A DNA stretch of 64,000 nt from Porphyra umbilicalis (lineage: Eukaryota > Rhodophyta > Bangiophyceae > Bangiales > Bangiaceae), in the NCBI GenBank assembly GCA_002049455.2, contig KV918769.1, forward strand, positions 186,001-250,000, read 5' to 3'. This document shows positions 1 to 11,089 of this stretch, piece by piece (position 1 is the stretch's first letter; each line of letters starts with the position of its first letter). The position numbers and the translations under genes are program-made. The notes under the pieces are model-generated. The model was not told where the DNA came from. It made no database searches and was given only the letters and a program-made list of their open reading frames with translations.

Positions 1-430
1 TGCCCCGGCGACTGACCCGCAGGCTCCCCCGCTCGCCGCCGCGCTCCCTTCCTCACCTGCTTCCACCCCTGGTGCAGCGCGCGCTGCTTCCGCTGGTACA
101 GAAGCGACCGCCGCGGCCCCCGTCGTCTGGCCTTTTGCGACGCGCACATCACCTCTTCCTGCATCACCTGGTGCAGCACCTGGTGGTCATCATGCGGCAG
201 CGCCAGACGCGCTGGCACAGCCTCCATCTATTTTTTCCGCAGCTGCTGCCGCATCCGCTGCGGATGTGACTGCGGCTGTTGCTGCAGTCAATGTGGCTGC
301 CGCTGCTGCCGCTGCTGCTGCTGCCGACGCCGACAATGACGGCGGTCCGATGAGTGACAGGGATGAGTTCCTCGACGGGATTGATGATGACTCCGAGATT
401 GATGACGATGACTACGAGGAGGACAACTGA
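1..430 (+). CDS. C-terminal part of an unidentified protein with an acidic tail (cut by window edge)
   Basis: A frame is open from position 2 to the TGA at 428-430, about 142 codons with no start inside the window, so the gene begins to the left. The protein is rich in Ala, Pro and Ser, has an Ala run near residues 90-115, and ends in an acidic tail (DDDSEIDDDDYEEDN). Low-complexity linkers with acidic tails also end both transposases further right (11834-13060 and 21452-24469). A transposase C-terminus is therefore a reasonable guess, but there is no catalytic motif in view and no sequence match to either tail. The 3' side is AT-richer and looks non-coding. Confidence 0.45.
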   Translation, partial: APATDPQAPPLAAALPSSPASTPGAARAASAGTEATAAAPVVWPFATRTSPLPASPGAAPGGHHAAAPDALAQPPSIFSAAAAASAADVTAAVAAVNVAAAAAAAAAADADNDGGPMSDRDEFLDGIDDDSEIDDDDYEEDN

Positions 431-1860
431 GACCGGTCGCGGTGCTGTACCTTGTTCACGACTTGTTGCTTTGATCATCCCAGTTAAGGCCTGTGTGTCT
501 GTGTCTTTGGATTTCTGGAGGAGGTGAGAGAGGCGCTGGCGATTGTCGGCAGACTTTGTATGGACCACATGTTTCTGGACCGCATGCATTGTTGCATCCG
601 CGTGTATGTCCTTTTGCTTTCTCTGCACCTTGTCCTTGATTGTGGGCGAGCAGGCTGCTGAGATTTGAACTTGCGGGCGACCACCTCCATCTCCGGCCTG
701 TGACGATCACGCACTACGGCACTGGCATACCGCCTGCCTTGCCTCCCACGTGTGACCATGGGCCATGGGCGCTCGCTTTCTTGCCCACATTGCAACAATG
801 ACGCCATGAACGCGGAGCGAGCCGCGTTGCTGGTGGCCTGCTCGCTGGCAAGTGCCGCCGACAGTGGGCGCACCACTCGAGCAGGCGGTCTATCCCGCGG
901 ACGCGCCGGCGTTGGATCGTAGAGGTCAGCACCACGATGACCCAGACGACAACGTGGACTCCCTCCCGATGACCAACTGCTGACACCTCATCCTACTACT
1001 GCTTGTTACTAACCAGAATAGGATGAACTTAAACGGCCTAGAAAAAATGCCAGCACAATGCACCTAGCACTGTCAGACGTCTGGAACGGTACTGTCAGTG
1101 CCGCTGTTACCTCTTCATATACGCTCCGCGGTCAAAATTTGAGAGATGGCGGCACCCCTCTCTGGACCCCATTACAGCACCGAACGATTGCACAACGACC
1201 ACGCTTCTCGTCCGCTGTTCGTTGTGCCGGACGAATGCCGAACGCTGCGACTAACGAATGTCAATTCGTCCGGGCGACGCCGCCCGAACAACAACCGGAC
1301 GAAATAATGCGTTCGTTCGAGGGCACCCGATGTGCGACGATACAGCGGGGGCGGCCGGCATGATGCCCACCTGTGACGGGGAAATGTGATTCCAGCACTG
1401 TGAATGATGTGATGATGCCCAGCTCGCGGGAACGTTGTAACGATCTGTTCTCTGGCCTCTCGTTGTCATTCCCCTGTGCTGGACTTTCCGTCCGGCAGTG
1501 CATTTGATCCCCGACCGCATTCCATCTGGGGCGGGGCGACCGCTGCTGTAAGGGACCCCCTCCAGTCGAGTGTACTGAGGCAACTTGATTGTGATTTGCT
1601 TTGAACTACAGTGCTCTGAGGCGTTGCAAACGGCCCACACGACGATTTTTCCTTACACAATCGACGGGGTGCCCTTCTGGATGAGATACTACATGACTCT
1701 CGGCTAGTCGTGCGCGGTCAAAACTGTCGCACTCATGGCACAAATAGATTGCAGTGGTTAATTACATCAATGTCATAAATACGTGATCTGTGGATTTAAT
1801 ATGAATTTCTACCAATTTCTGATATACTTTCGTGATACAACTTACTCTTAAAAAGCGAAG
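431..1860. other. Intergenic, no gene recognised
   Basis: Mixed-composition DNA. The short open frames on both strands overlap each other and show no known domain. From about 1740 to 1870 it is clearly AT-richer than the neighbourhood, as expected for unconstrained intergenic sequence. Confidence 0.5.
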
Positions 1861-2900
1861 CATCTAAAGTTTAAGATCCACTGTGTCATGCAGGGTTGCG
1901 ATACTCAACCAAATATCTGGACAGCCGATGCACTGAAAACGCGTTCGCGGAAATACCCTGGACTTGTTTACAACGTGCAAAGCAGCCGCCGACGACCAGC
2001 CCAAGCGAACCACCCCCCTCGCGCGGCCGCGCATCCTCGGCAGACAAGCCACCGCCAACAAGCATCGCCGCCGCCGCCGCCCACGCCGCCGCCGTCACCG
2101 CCACGCCTCCCCCCCCCAGAGACAAGCAGACGAATATCCCCGCACCTCCAGACGTGCACACCGCCGCCGGCCCGCCGTCGCACCCGTCCCGGTCGCCACG
2201 GCCGCGCCAGTTTGGCGCCGCCGCCGCTGCCGCAGGCAGGCCGCCGTCGAACTTCGCGCCCCCGTCCCCCGCCGGCGCGTCGGCCGCGGTGCGCACGCCC
2301 GCTAGCGGCGGCAGCGGCGACGGTGGGGCCATGGACCACAGCCCGCCGCCGCCGCTGCCGCTGTCGCAGCCACCACCCGTCGCAGTCGCGGCGATGGCGG
2401 GCGCGACAGCGGCGGCAGCCGCGGCAGGGAAGGCGGCGGTGGCGCTGCTGGGGCCCTTCCCCGCTCCCTACGGCGGCGAAGCTCGTCCACCGTCAGACAG
2501 TGGCGGGGGCGAAGAGTTGGGGGGCACCGCAACGGGCGGGGCCGCCGTCAACGCTGCCGCCGCGTCGGCGCGGGGGCGGCGGCGCCTCGGACCATGCCAT
2601 ATCGCGCGCGACGGGAGGTGCGGCCGCCGGCGGGGACACCCACACGCGCGCGCGGGGGGGTGGGTGGGGCTGGTCGCGTCGTCGACGCGGCGGCCGACCG
2701 CGCCCCGGCTTTGTTAGTCGCGGGCGGTCGCGCACCGACGCGCGCGCGGGGGGTGTGTCGGGCGTGTGCGGCCGCCGTGGTGGTGACCCCGACGACAGCG
2801 GTGGTGCGGCCGTCGGCAGCTCCCGCCGGCCGTCCGGGAGCTCTCTCCTCCAGGACGATGGGTCGCGAGTGTCTGCTTGAAAATTTGAACAGAATGTGCC
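1861..2900. other. GC-rich low-complexity block with a strand-skew switch
   Basis: From about 1980 to 2330 the + strand is C-rich (many ccgccg units). From about 2390 to 2870 it is G-rich (ggcggc, gggggg). Long frames are open on both strands because stop codons are rare in this composition. The predicted proteins are only Ala/Pro/Arg/Gly runs, so I do not call a gene. The 28-bp unit at 1940-1967 recurs at 54619-54646. Confidence 0.5.
1940..1967 (+). repeat. 28-bp dispersed repeat, copy 1 (copy 2 at 54619-54646)
   Basis: It matches 54619-54646 at 27 of 28 bases in the same orientation; the core is aaataccctggacttgt. Similarity stops sharply on the right side of both copies, as at the end of a transposon, but no partner terminus was found. 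Confidence 0.6.
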
Positions 2901-3433
2901 TTGGTTGTCCAGTGGAGCGCCATCGCCGGACTTAACCACAAAATACAGTCTACGCGTCTGACCAGATCGACGTTTCCGGGGGTCTGAACGCACCACCCTC
3001 ATTCTGAGGCAACTGACCAGGACATCCTACGAAAAGCGACGTACGGCGCCCATATGACAGCGGCTGACATGCTACAAACGAGAAAAGCTACAGAAAGTGC
3101 TGGAAGTATGTTGCGCCCCGAACCATGCCCAAAGGACCCGCAGCAGTGATCGATTCACTGCGTACCGCCCGAAAAGGTGTGCACACGGGGCCAACCGCAA
3201 GTACTGCCGCGCGTGCACTGCGGAAAAAAAAAGTTATGTGTGTGACCCCATGCGCATGTTGATAAGTCCCCTAGACTAAATAAGTTCCAGGGACTTGAAG
3301 TTGAATTCAAGTAAACGTTAACATTGAATTCTATTGATTCCAGGCACGTGCGTGCAATACCCTAGCATTCAGGACGATGGCGCGCGCGGAAACGCATTGA
3401 CACGGGGCACGCCGGCCGGCTCCATAGCCGCAA

Positions 3434-4030
3434 GCGCGCACGGGGGCACGTACAGCGACGCTGCCGTGGTGGGGGGAACGTGGACCAGAGAAAGGGGTGC
3501 CGCCGCCGCCACCGCAGCGAGGGCGGCCCGCCGGCGTCGCGCAACGACAACGGGAGGGGCCGTCACTCCGCCGCGCAGCGCACCTGCGCACGGCGGGTGA
3601 GGCAGCCGCCACGGCACACGGGTGGGCGCGTGGGACCGACTGCCGCGCGACGAAACGCCTCTAACCGCGCCTCTAGATGGCATTAGAAACCGCCGGAGAG
3701 CCGCTGCAACAGAAGCCGGCGCGCAGGCACGGTCACTCGCGGGTCGTCGCGGGCGCGACGAACTCCGGAAGTCGCTGCGCGCGGTCGCCGCGCGCAACTC
3801 GGGGCGGTGGGGGGGGGCAGGGGGGCAGGCTCCGTATGGGTCATGTGTTCTTTGTGGCAAGACAGTCCTTGGCAGCCGCGTAACTCCATTCGCTTTCAGC
3901 GTCATCGCGACCCTTCCAACGCTGACATGCCCTCAGATCCGTGAGAACACGAATGCAGACTGCCACCTCTGAAACGGAACGCAAGTCCCGTAATCTAAGT
4001 ATATGTGTGCATCACTACACTTTGAGAGCA
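3434..4030 (+). repeat. Dispersed repeat, left copy (inverted copy at 63505-64000)
   Basis: Read on the reverse strand, 63505-64000 matches this stretch over about 500 bp, including the blocks around 3550-3590, 3700-3810 and 3890-4030. The left copy has extra bases near 3475-3545 that the right copy lacks. Homology ends near 4030, and the other end may lie beyond 3434 because the right copy runs off the window. No coding motif was found; the small open frames in both copies end in the same translated residues simply because the DNA is repeated. The family is probably a transposon fragment, class unknown. Confidence 0.85.
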
Positions 4031-4419
4031 AAGGCCAGAGAAGTATTTACAGCATGTCTTATTGGTAATTGCTGTGACACGTAGTCGCGTTTCAAGGTTG
4101 AACTGGCCATAGGTGGACGCTTCCCACGTTCTGAAGCGCATTTCAAGTGAAGTTTTCAGAGGTTGTTGTCTGCCTGCATCCCACGAGTGCGAAGTCATTG
4201 GACTTGCGTTTATCCACTTCGAAGCCATTTCATGGGCTGTACCACTCAGGTGTAACATCGGCCTCGTTCTGTTCGAATAGGAGCGTATCCGAGTATACCT
4301 AGCCATTACGGTGCGCGCTCGTTACAAGCGATAGCTGATTCAGCTCAATAAGTATGAAAGTGGCCTACACGGACAGGAATAGAAGTCTCGCGACCCATAT
4401 TCCCTTGTAAATGATTCTC
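4031..4419. other. Intergenic, no gene recognised
   Basis: AT-richer spacer between the dispersed repeat and the Harbinger-like terminus; I see nothing codable in it. Confidence 0.5.
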
Positions 4420-5949
4420 TTAGAGCATTCCCACCAATGTCGGGCCAACGGTCTGAAACGGTGAAATGAAACCGCTACGTGTGGCCCTGCGAGTGGTCAG
4501 TTGCCAACGGGCCAACGCGTTGCCAACGGGCAATGTAATGGGTAAAATAGAGTGGGCTACCTTTCGAAGATCTGAGCGCCGTTGGCCTCGATGTTGTTGG
4601 CCGCAGACAGTGGTTGCCAACGAAGGACACGTATCAGCGTCGTCGCAAGTATCGAAATGAAGCGGCGTCCGTCGAATACGTGCCGAACATGTGACGGAAA
4701 GCGTGTGAACGGAGCCCAAACCGCCCAAATCTAGGCAATCTAGCGAGACACGTGGAGGCCTTTCGGTACCAATTTGGATCGAATCTGCTCGAGTGCGTGA
4801 CGTGTGCTGCGGTCGCACCCCCTCAGGTTGTGCGAGGCCTTGGAGACTGAGTCATGCCGGTCGAACGGTCACCTTCAGTCATCGTGGCCTGCCGATGTGC
4901 TCGAAGGAGTGGCCCAAGAGCTGTCTACGTGCCCCCCTCTACTGTGTGCATCCCACCGTTTGCTGACTGGGGCGGTTTCAAAGGAGCTGGCACACCCGCT
5001 CTCAGGGCTGTGCTGCCCGAAAAAGTCCAAGGCTCGGCCAAAAAGGGTCAATAGAGGGCAGCAACCCACAGCCAGGGACTTTTGAGTGCGTGTTTGTGCA
5101 CTTGTGTGGTTTCCCCCTACTGTTGTGGACACTACAGGCAGTTGTTATCGTGGAAGCGTTGACAGCTCAGGAAGCAGGCTGACTGCAGAACCGTGCACTG
5201 GCTCGCCAATGCATGAACGTTGACGCCGATTTTCACAGTCCAACCTCTAGCCCCACCGTGGCCGCACCTCCAACAACCGCACTACCCCACACCCAGCCCC
5301 CTACCCCCGGCCCACCGCGAAGTATAACACTGCCCCCATGTCCACCCGACCACCCCCACCAATCTGCAGCAGCAAGAGGCGCTCGCCAGCCAACAACGCG
5401 CGCACCCTCCCCCCTAGCCTGCCTGCGCCGCCCGCCGACCCGGCGCGCGCGACCCTCGTCCCAGGTTTCTCACCCTCTCAGCCACAACGCACGAACAACA
5501 CAGCGGCCAGGGATCGGCCCACAGTTCCCGACAGGGAGTGGCGGACCCCTGCGCATGGTGGACAACACTGGGCCGTGGCCCCCTCCAGCGGGCGCGACCA
5601 CACAGGCACGCGGGCGTGGTTGCTCTTGGTCACACAAGCCCTTCAGCGCACGGCGGCCGCAAGCATGCGCCCCTCGGTCACCGCAGGCCTCGTCAGCTCT
5701 GCGCCACAACTCCCGCTGTCCCACATTTGCTGTGTGGGGTATTGCTGTTGCATGCAAATTTGCAGACCTTGATAGTAAAACGCCCAGAGCAGATCATTGT
5801 TTGAGTGGTCCTCTGCCGGTTTCCGGACATGTCATTGGCCAAGACTGCTGTTTCTGGCGTAATTATTAGTGTTCATAACGGCGAAAATTCCAAAGTGAGA
5901 AACTCCACCGCACAAGCACGAGCTGTGTGGTGGGATTTTGAAAAATACA

Positions 5950-8090
5950 ATCATTGCGGGAAGGCTGCCAACGTACGTTGACTCCGCAGATGCTGTAGCG
6001 GCAGCCACCCCACAGAATAGGGGACTGCAGGGGGCAACAGTGGGGTGGGCGGGGGCGGCCGTAGACGGCGGCGCTGGCGGAGGATTTGGTGGCACAGGGC
6101 GGTGGGGGTAGTGGGGAAGGCGGGTGACGGCGGCGAAGGACGCAGCGCGGGAGCCCTTTGCGGCGGAGGGGGTGGCGAGGGATGGCGGCGGGGGAGTCCG
6201 GACGGCGGAGGACGGTGACGGAAGCTGTCGGGCGGGCGAGGGCAGCAGACGGCGGAGGGGGCGGTGGCGGGCGACGCGGCCGAAGACGGCTGAGGTGGAG
6301 AGGGCCGCTGCGGCGAGGGCGACAGCCTAACCTGGCGGCCGCGGCGTTGGCGGCAGACGTGGTGCTGGAGGACGGCGGCGGGGGCGGCGGCGGCTGGTTG
6401 GGCGACAGCGGCCGCAGCGGCGGCGGCGGCGGCGGCGGCTGGTAAGGCAGCGGCCGATGGCGGTGGGCTGGCGGGGTGCGCAGCGGCGGTGCCTGGTGGC
6501 GACGGGGATGCAGGGTGCAGCGGCAGCGGGGGGGGGGCCATACACGGCGGAGTCGGCGGGAGCGGCGAGGGCGGCGACGGGAGACGGCAACGGCTGGGGC
6601 GGCGAGGATGGCGGCCGGCGACGTCGACGGGGGCCGCAGGGGCGGGGGCGGCGGTCAACGATGGCGGCGGAGACGACGAAGGTGGCTGTACGCAGTGGCG
6701 GCGGGTGGGGCGCGCACGGCGCCGGCGTGGACGGAGGCGGGGTCGGGGGCGGCTTCCGGCTTCGGCGGCGACAGCGGGGGCGGCCGTTGGCGGTGTCGGC
6801 GGGGGCAGCGACGACGGGTTCGGCGGTCGGCGGTGGGGGAGGTGGCGGAGAGGTCGGGGGCGGCTGTCAGAGGGGGCGGGCGGGTCGGTGACGGCTGGAG
6901 CGGCGGTTGGGCGGCGGCAGCCGACGGCAGTGCGGGGGGCGGCGCCTAGGGAAGTGTGGCAGCTGTGGCGGAGGCGGCGGCGGTGCCCGCCGTCGGCGAC
7001 GACGGCAGCTGTGGTGGGAGCGGCGACGACGGGGACGGGAGCGGGGAAGGGGTTGGCGGTCGACGGGGCCGGCGGTCGGCGGGGGTGGTGGCGGCAGCAG
7101 TCGTCGGCGGCCGGCGGGGGCGCGACAGCGGGGTCGGCGGTCGGAGGCGGCGGCGGGGGAGGCGAGCGGCAACGGTAGGGCCAGTGACGTCAGTTCGGCG
7201 GCCGCGAACACCGGCGGTGGCGGTCGACGGTGGCGGGGGCGGCGGGGGAGGCGCGGATGGTGGCTGGCGGTGGCGGTGGTGAGGGCGGCGGGGGTGGCGG
7301 CTGCGAGCGGCGGCGGCGGGGGAGGCGGCGAAGGTGGGGGCTGCGGTCCGAGGTTGCGACGGGGGGGGCGATTGGCGACGGTTAAGGACGGGAGAGGCGG
7401 CGGTCGGCGGCGGCGGCGAAGGCGGTGACGGCGGGGGCGACGGTCGCCGACGGCGGGCACGCGGGCGGGGTGTCAGCGGCAAACGGCGCCGGCGGCCGAC
7501 ATCGGCGGGGGCGGGGACGGCGGCGGCGGGAATGGCGGCGGCAGCGGGCGGCATGGGCAGGCGAGGCTGGGGCGCCCGCCGACGGCGACGGCGGCAGAGT
7601 CAGCGGGGGCGACGGCGGCGGAAACCGGCGGTGGCGGCCGACGGCGGCGGGGGCGGCGGGGGAGCGGCGGCCAGCGCGGGGCGGCGGCTGCGGTGAGGGC
7701 GGCGGTGGTGGCGGTTGCGGACGGCGGCGGGTGATGCGGAGGCGGTGGCCACGTCGGTGGCGAAGAGGGGGGCGGCGGTCTCGGGGGCGGCGGGGCCGGC
7801 GACTACCGACAGCCGCGAGGGCGGCGGCATCCGGGGGGGGGCGCGGCCGACGGCGGTGGGGGCGGCCAGGACGGCAGGGGTTGCGGTGGGCAGGGTGGGG
7901 GCGACGGCCGTGGGTGCGCGGGGGTGGCGTGCGCGGTGCCCGCGGTGGTGAGGGCGGCCATGGGCATTGCCGTATGCCACCGCCACTGCCGTTCGGTGCG
8001 GCGGGGGTGGTGCGGCCGCGCACCGGCGCTGGCGGGCACGCGTGGCGGCCTGAGCGGCCCCGTAGCCTGAGGAGGGCCTGACGCGGGGCC
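5950..8090. repeat. 2.1-kb G-rich/C-poor low-complexity block
   Basis: The + strand consists mainly of ggcggc, gggcgg and gacggcgg units, with strong G over C excess along the whole stretch. All frames on both strands are open for hundreds of codons, giving only Gly/Ala/Arg or Pro/Ala/Arg polymers, so none is called a gene. It sits between the Harbinger-like termini. Confidence 0.7.
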
Positions 8091-8422
8091 GCTGGGAGCA
8101 GCCCCGCCTGGTGTGCCCCCTCATTCGCTCAGATCCACTTGCTTTTCCAGTGTCGGTGGGATCGCGCCGCGTGTCTGACGCGCCCGAAAGCACGTTCGGC
8201 CACGCGCCACCGCATGTGGGATACGTGACACGCTCCAACGATCGGGACCCTTGGGCCGAGCTGACGCGCGGCCGTCCAGTTCCGAGAGGTACCATATTCC
8301 ATCCGTGGGTAGCTGTCGAAACAAAAATATGACAAATCGGGCAATCTGAGGACAATATGAACTGCCACTTGTCACTCATTTAACCCCGTGAAATCGCGAT
8401 GGACCAATCAGAGCACAGAACC

Positions 8423-8491
8423 CGTTGGCCCCAGGGCCAACGAGTTGCCAACGGAGGCTCCGTTGGCAACTCGTTGGCCCTGGGGCCAACG
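8423..8491. repeat. Perfect palindrome, 34-bp arms with a 1-bp centre
   Basis: Positions 8423-8456 are the exact reverse complement of 8458-8491, with a single G between. Each arm contains the ccaacg/cgttgg motif repeatedly. It lies 181 bp inside the right terminus of the Harbinger-like element, so it is probably part of the subterminal region. Confidence 0.9.
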
Positions 8492-8675
8492 GCTCCGACC
8501 CCGAATCGGACGCAAGTACATTCGCGTTTTAACTCGCTTGACCTCCGTTGGCAACGCCGCATGCACGTTCGACATTGTTACCCGCCCCGAGAACTGGCCA
8601 ACGGCGAATTTGAGACACGTTTCTGCAACGTGTGCCCAATATGGCGTTGGCCCGACATTGGTGGGAATGCTCTTA

Positions 8676-11041
8676 CAACGAGAACGCACTGTATATCAAT
8701 GTGACATTTACTCATGACAGCCCCTGGTTTCTGCAATGAGTGGCGACGCCAACGGGCAAGAGCACCACGGTGGGCAGCTAGTATGCTCAGGTCCGAGAGT
8801 ATCGACGAGGCGGCACACATGACACATGCGCCGATGCGCCCGCCGCTCCGCCGTACGGCTCAAGTATCTACGGGAGGTGCCAGTCCAGTGCCACCCCCAG
8901 CCCAGATGTGCGGAGGGCCGGCTCGCCGAAGGACGCGCGCACGTCTCAGAGCAAATCGAAACGTTGGAGCTCACCGTCTGTGCGCGTTTGCACTCAGTGC
9001 AAATGCTCCGTAGGCCTTGTTACAGCTGGGCCTTGGAGATAGGCCGAGCGGGGGAGCCATGAGCCGTCCTCGGCGTGCACGCCCTGGTGCTGCGCTGGTC
9101 ACTACTCCCGTTAGGCCCCGTCGGCCCCGCTTGGAGGCCAGAAGGGGGAGGCGTAAACGTCCCTGGTATCGAGTCACCGGGTGACGTGGGCGACGAGGTA
9201 GTTGGCAGAATAGGCGTAGGGATGCTCGGTGGCGTGGATGTAGAGCTTTCAGGCGGTGCAGACGACGTCTTGGAAAGCACCGTCGATGAAGCGGTGACAG
9301 GCGCTGTGGGCCAGGTGTCCGAGGGCTGTGCGAGTGAGGAAGGCGAGCGCACCATGGCAGTGGTGCAACGTAGACGTGTGCCCCGAAGTTCCGCGTGTCG
9401 CTGGCTCGCTGGATGGAAGCGTCGATGGAGAGGTCGAAAAAAGAACGCGTTGGTAGCAACCTGGCGGCCACGCGGTCCGCACATTTCGTCGACGGAGATG
9501 GCGGCAAACGGGCGGCCGCGATCTTCGGAACCGCCGAAGGCATAGTGGTGGCAGCGAAGGTGAGAATGTGGCCGGACGGGGAGTGTGGGAGACAGCGACT
9601 GCAGCGCAGGAGGTGCTAGCAGCGCGGGCGTGGCCATGCACGCACACAGCCAAGCACTTGGCCCACTTTGCCCAAAGGTGTCGCGCCGCGCTCATCCGTC
9701 TGTCTAGCAGCGCGCAGGGTCCAGGGGCCCAGATAATGCGGCCAAAGTCACCTTTCTGACGGGCCCAGGACATTGTCAGTTCCGCAAGAGGGCGCCGTGT
9801 CTGCAAATCGGAGACTCACGCCGCGGGTGGCGCCAAACCGTGAGTCAGAGGGCCCGCAAAAAAGCGCTTTTCTGACAATTGAAACTGGCTTTATGCGGCC
9901 ACGGAGAGGCGGCGCCGTCCTATATCAGTCACGTGTCTGAATGCCTGTTTTGCATTCACCCTGTTCGCGGCCATCATGCATTCTTTTGGCAGCGACCTGC
10001 CTGGCTGTGTCAGCGCTCACGGTACCGCAAGCAGCCAAAGGACGACCGAACCACTCTCCCCCACAGCACAAGTGGAAGTACGATTCACTGCACTCCTCTG
10101 ACACTTTCTCGTCTGGCGACGATCCGAGCAATGAGTGGTTCTGGTCAAAATCTAATCGACCTGGCCCCAAGGCCATGGCTCAGGTTTGCTCGACCCGCCA
10201 TCACCGCAGCAGCACAGGTACGTGGGCGTCTCTGATTGGCTGTCCGAGTGACCTTCCGTGGCTCGTGCACCGCCTCTAGGGCCTGCCGGAGACATAGCTA
10301 TTTGGGGCCATTGCAGGCGCACCTGAAGATTAGCCACGTGGTTCTGTTAACAGGCCACATCCAAGATTTGCTCACCTAAAGGTGCATCTCACGCAATAAG
10401 AGGGATGGCGGTCGCGCATGTTCAGGCTGGAAGAAAGCGGCCAAGGATGCGCCGCACACGCAACTTCAACACACAGAAAGATATAGTGACTCCAGCGCTC
10501 CAAGTACGTGCTGTCCGATACGATTTTTCAGACATTGCTGGACGATTCGTAGCGCTTGCAAAGAAAGTAGGAGTGCGAATATGGGGTACTTTTGGCACTC
10601 TCCATCCTGTACCGTCTGCGCTTCTGCCAATAGCTGAACACGAGACCGTCACAGGAGTCGCAATTGACCATCGAAAGCCCCACATTGTGTTGGCTGCCCC
10701 AAATATGCACTTCTGAAGCGCTGGGCGGTCACCCAGGAAGTGAAGCGGTGGTGGCCGACATGAGCCAGAATCATCGATCGATTTCAGACCACGAAGGGGG
10801 GCTTTCGTCCGATTGCGAATGCGCGCCTATTTTTTCGTTCATCCATTCCGGCAAGCCTGATCCTCGTGAGTTGCCCGCCCTCGTGATCCACTCAATCGGA
10901 GAGGCCCGTGCAGGCGCCTGCTACCGGTGGTTCTTGCCGTGTCATGCTGCCCCCCATCCCATCATTGCCCACTGCCGCCGTTCGCTGTATCCCCCCTTCT
11001 TCCTGCCTGCGTGCGGACTGCGACGCTTGCCGGCCGGCTCG
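8676..11041. other. Intergenic, no gene recognised
   Basis: The open frames near 9020-9800 overlap on both strands without a known domain. A 103-codon frame at 10405-10716 (+) has balanced composition but no start context or motif I can recognise, so I do not call it. The region ends in a 20-C run at 11042-11061. Confidence 0.4.
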
Positions 11042-11089
11042 CCCCCCCCCCCCCCCCCCCCGTCCCTGCTGCACGTGCAGTGTGCAACG

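Larger units (their letters stand above)
4423..8672. mobile_element. Probable non-autonomous PIF/Harbinger-type element, 4250 bp
   Basis: A perfect 28-bp terminal inverted repeat lies at 4423-4450 (starting gagcattcccaccaatg) and 8645-8672. Each end is flanked directly by the trinucleotide TTA (4420-4422 and 8673-8675), the target duplication expected for the PIF/Harbinger superfamily. Subterminal DNA on both sides is rich in the motif ttgccaacgg and its complement, a common transposase-binding arrangement. No Harbinger nuclease or Myb-like protein can be read inside, so it would be non-autonomous. The alternative is two related shorter elements, each with one preserved end; the long GC-rich filler would then be host DNA. 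Confidence 0.6.

Noticed and set aside
6000..8080. Many frames of 100-250 codons on both strands
   Set aside because: They are translations of ggcggc-type repeats; none has a domain or a consistent start.
9020..9637. 205-codon minus frame and overlapping plus frame
   Set aside because: No recognisable domain on either strand, and both are equally open.
10405..10716. 103-codon frame starting MAVAHVQAGRKRP
   Set aside because: Normal composition but no motif, no neighbour support and overlapping minus frames; left uncalled.
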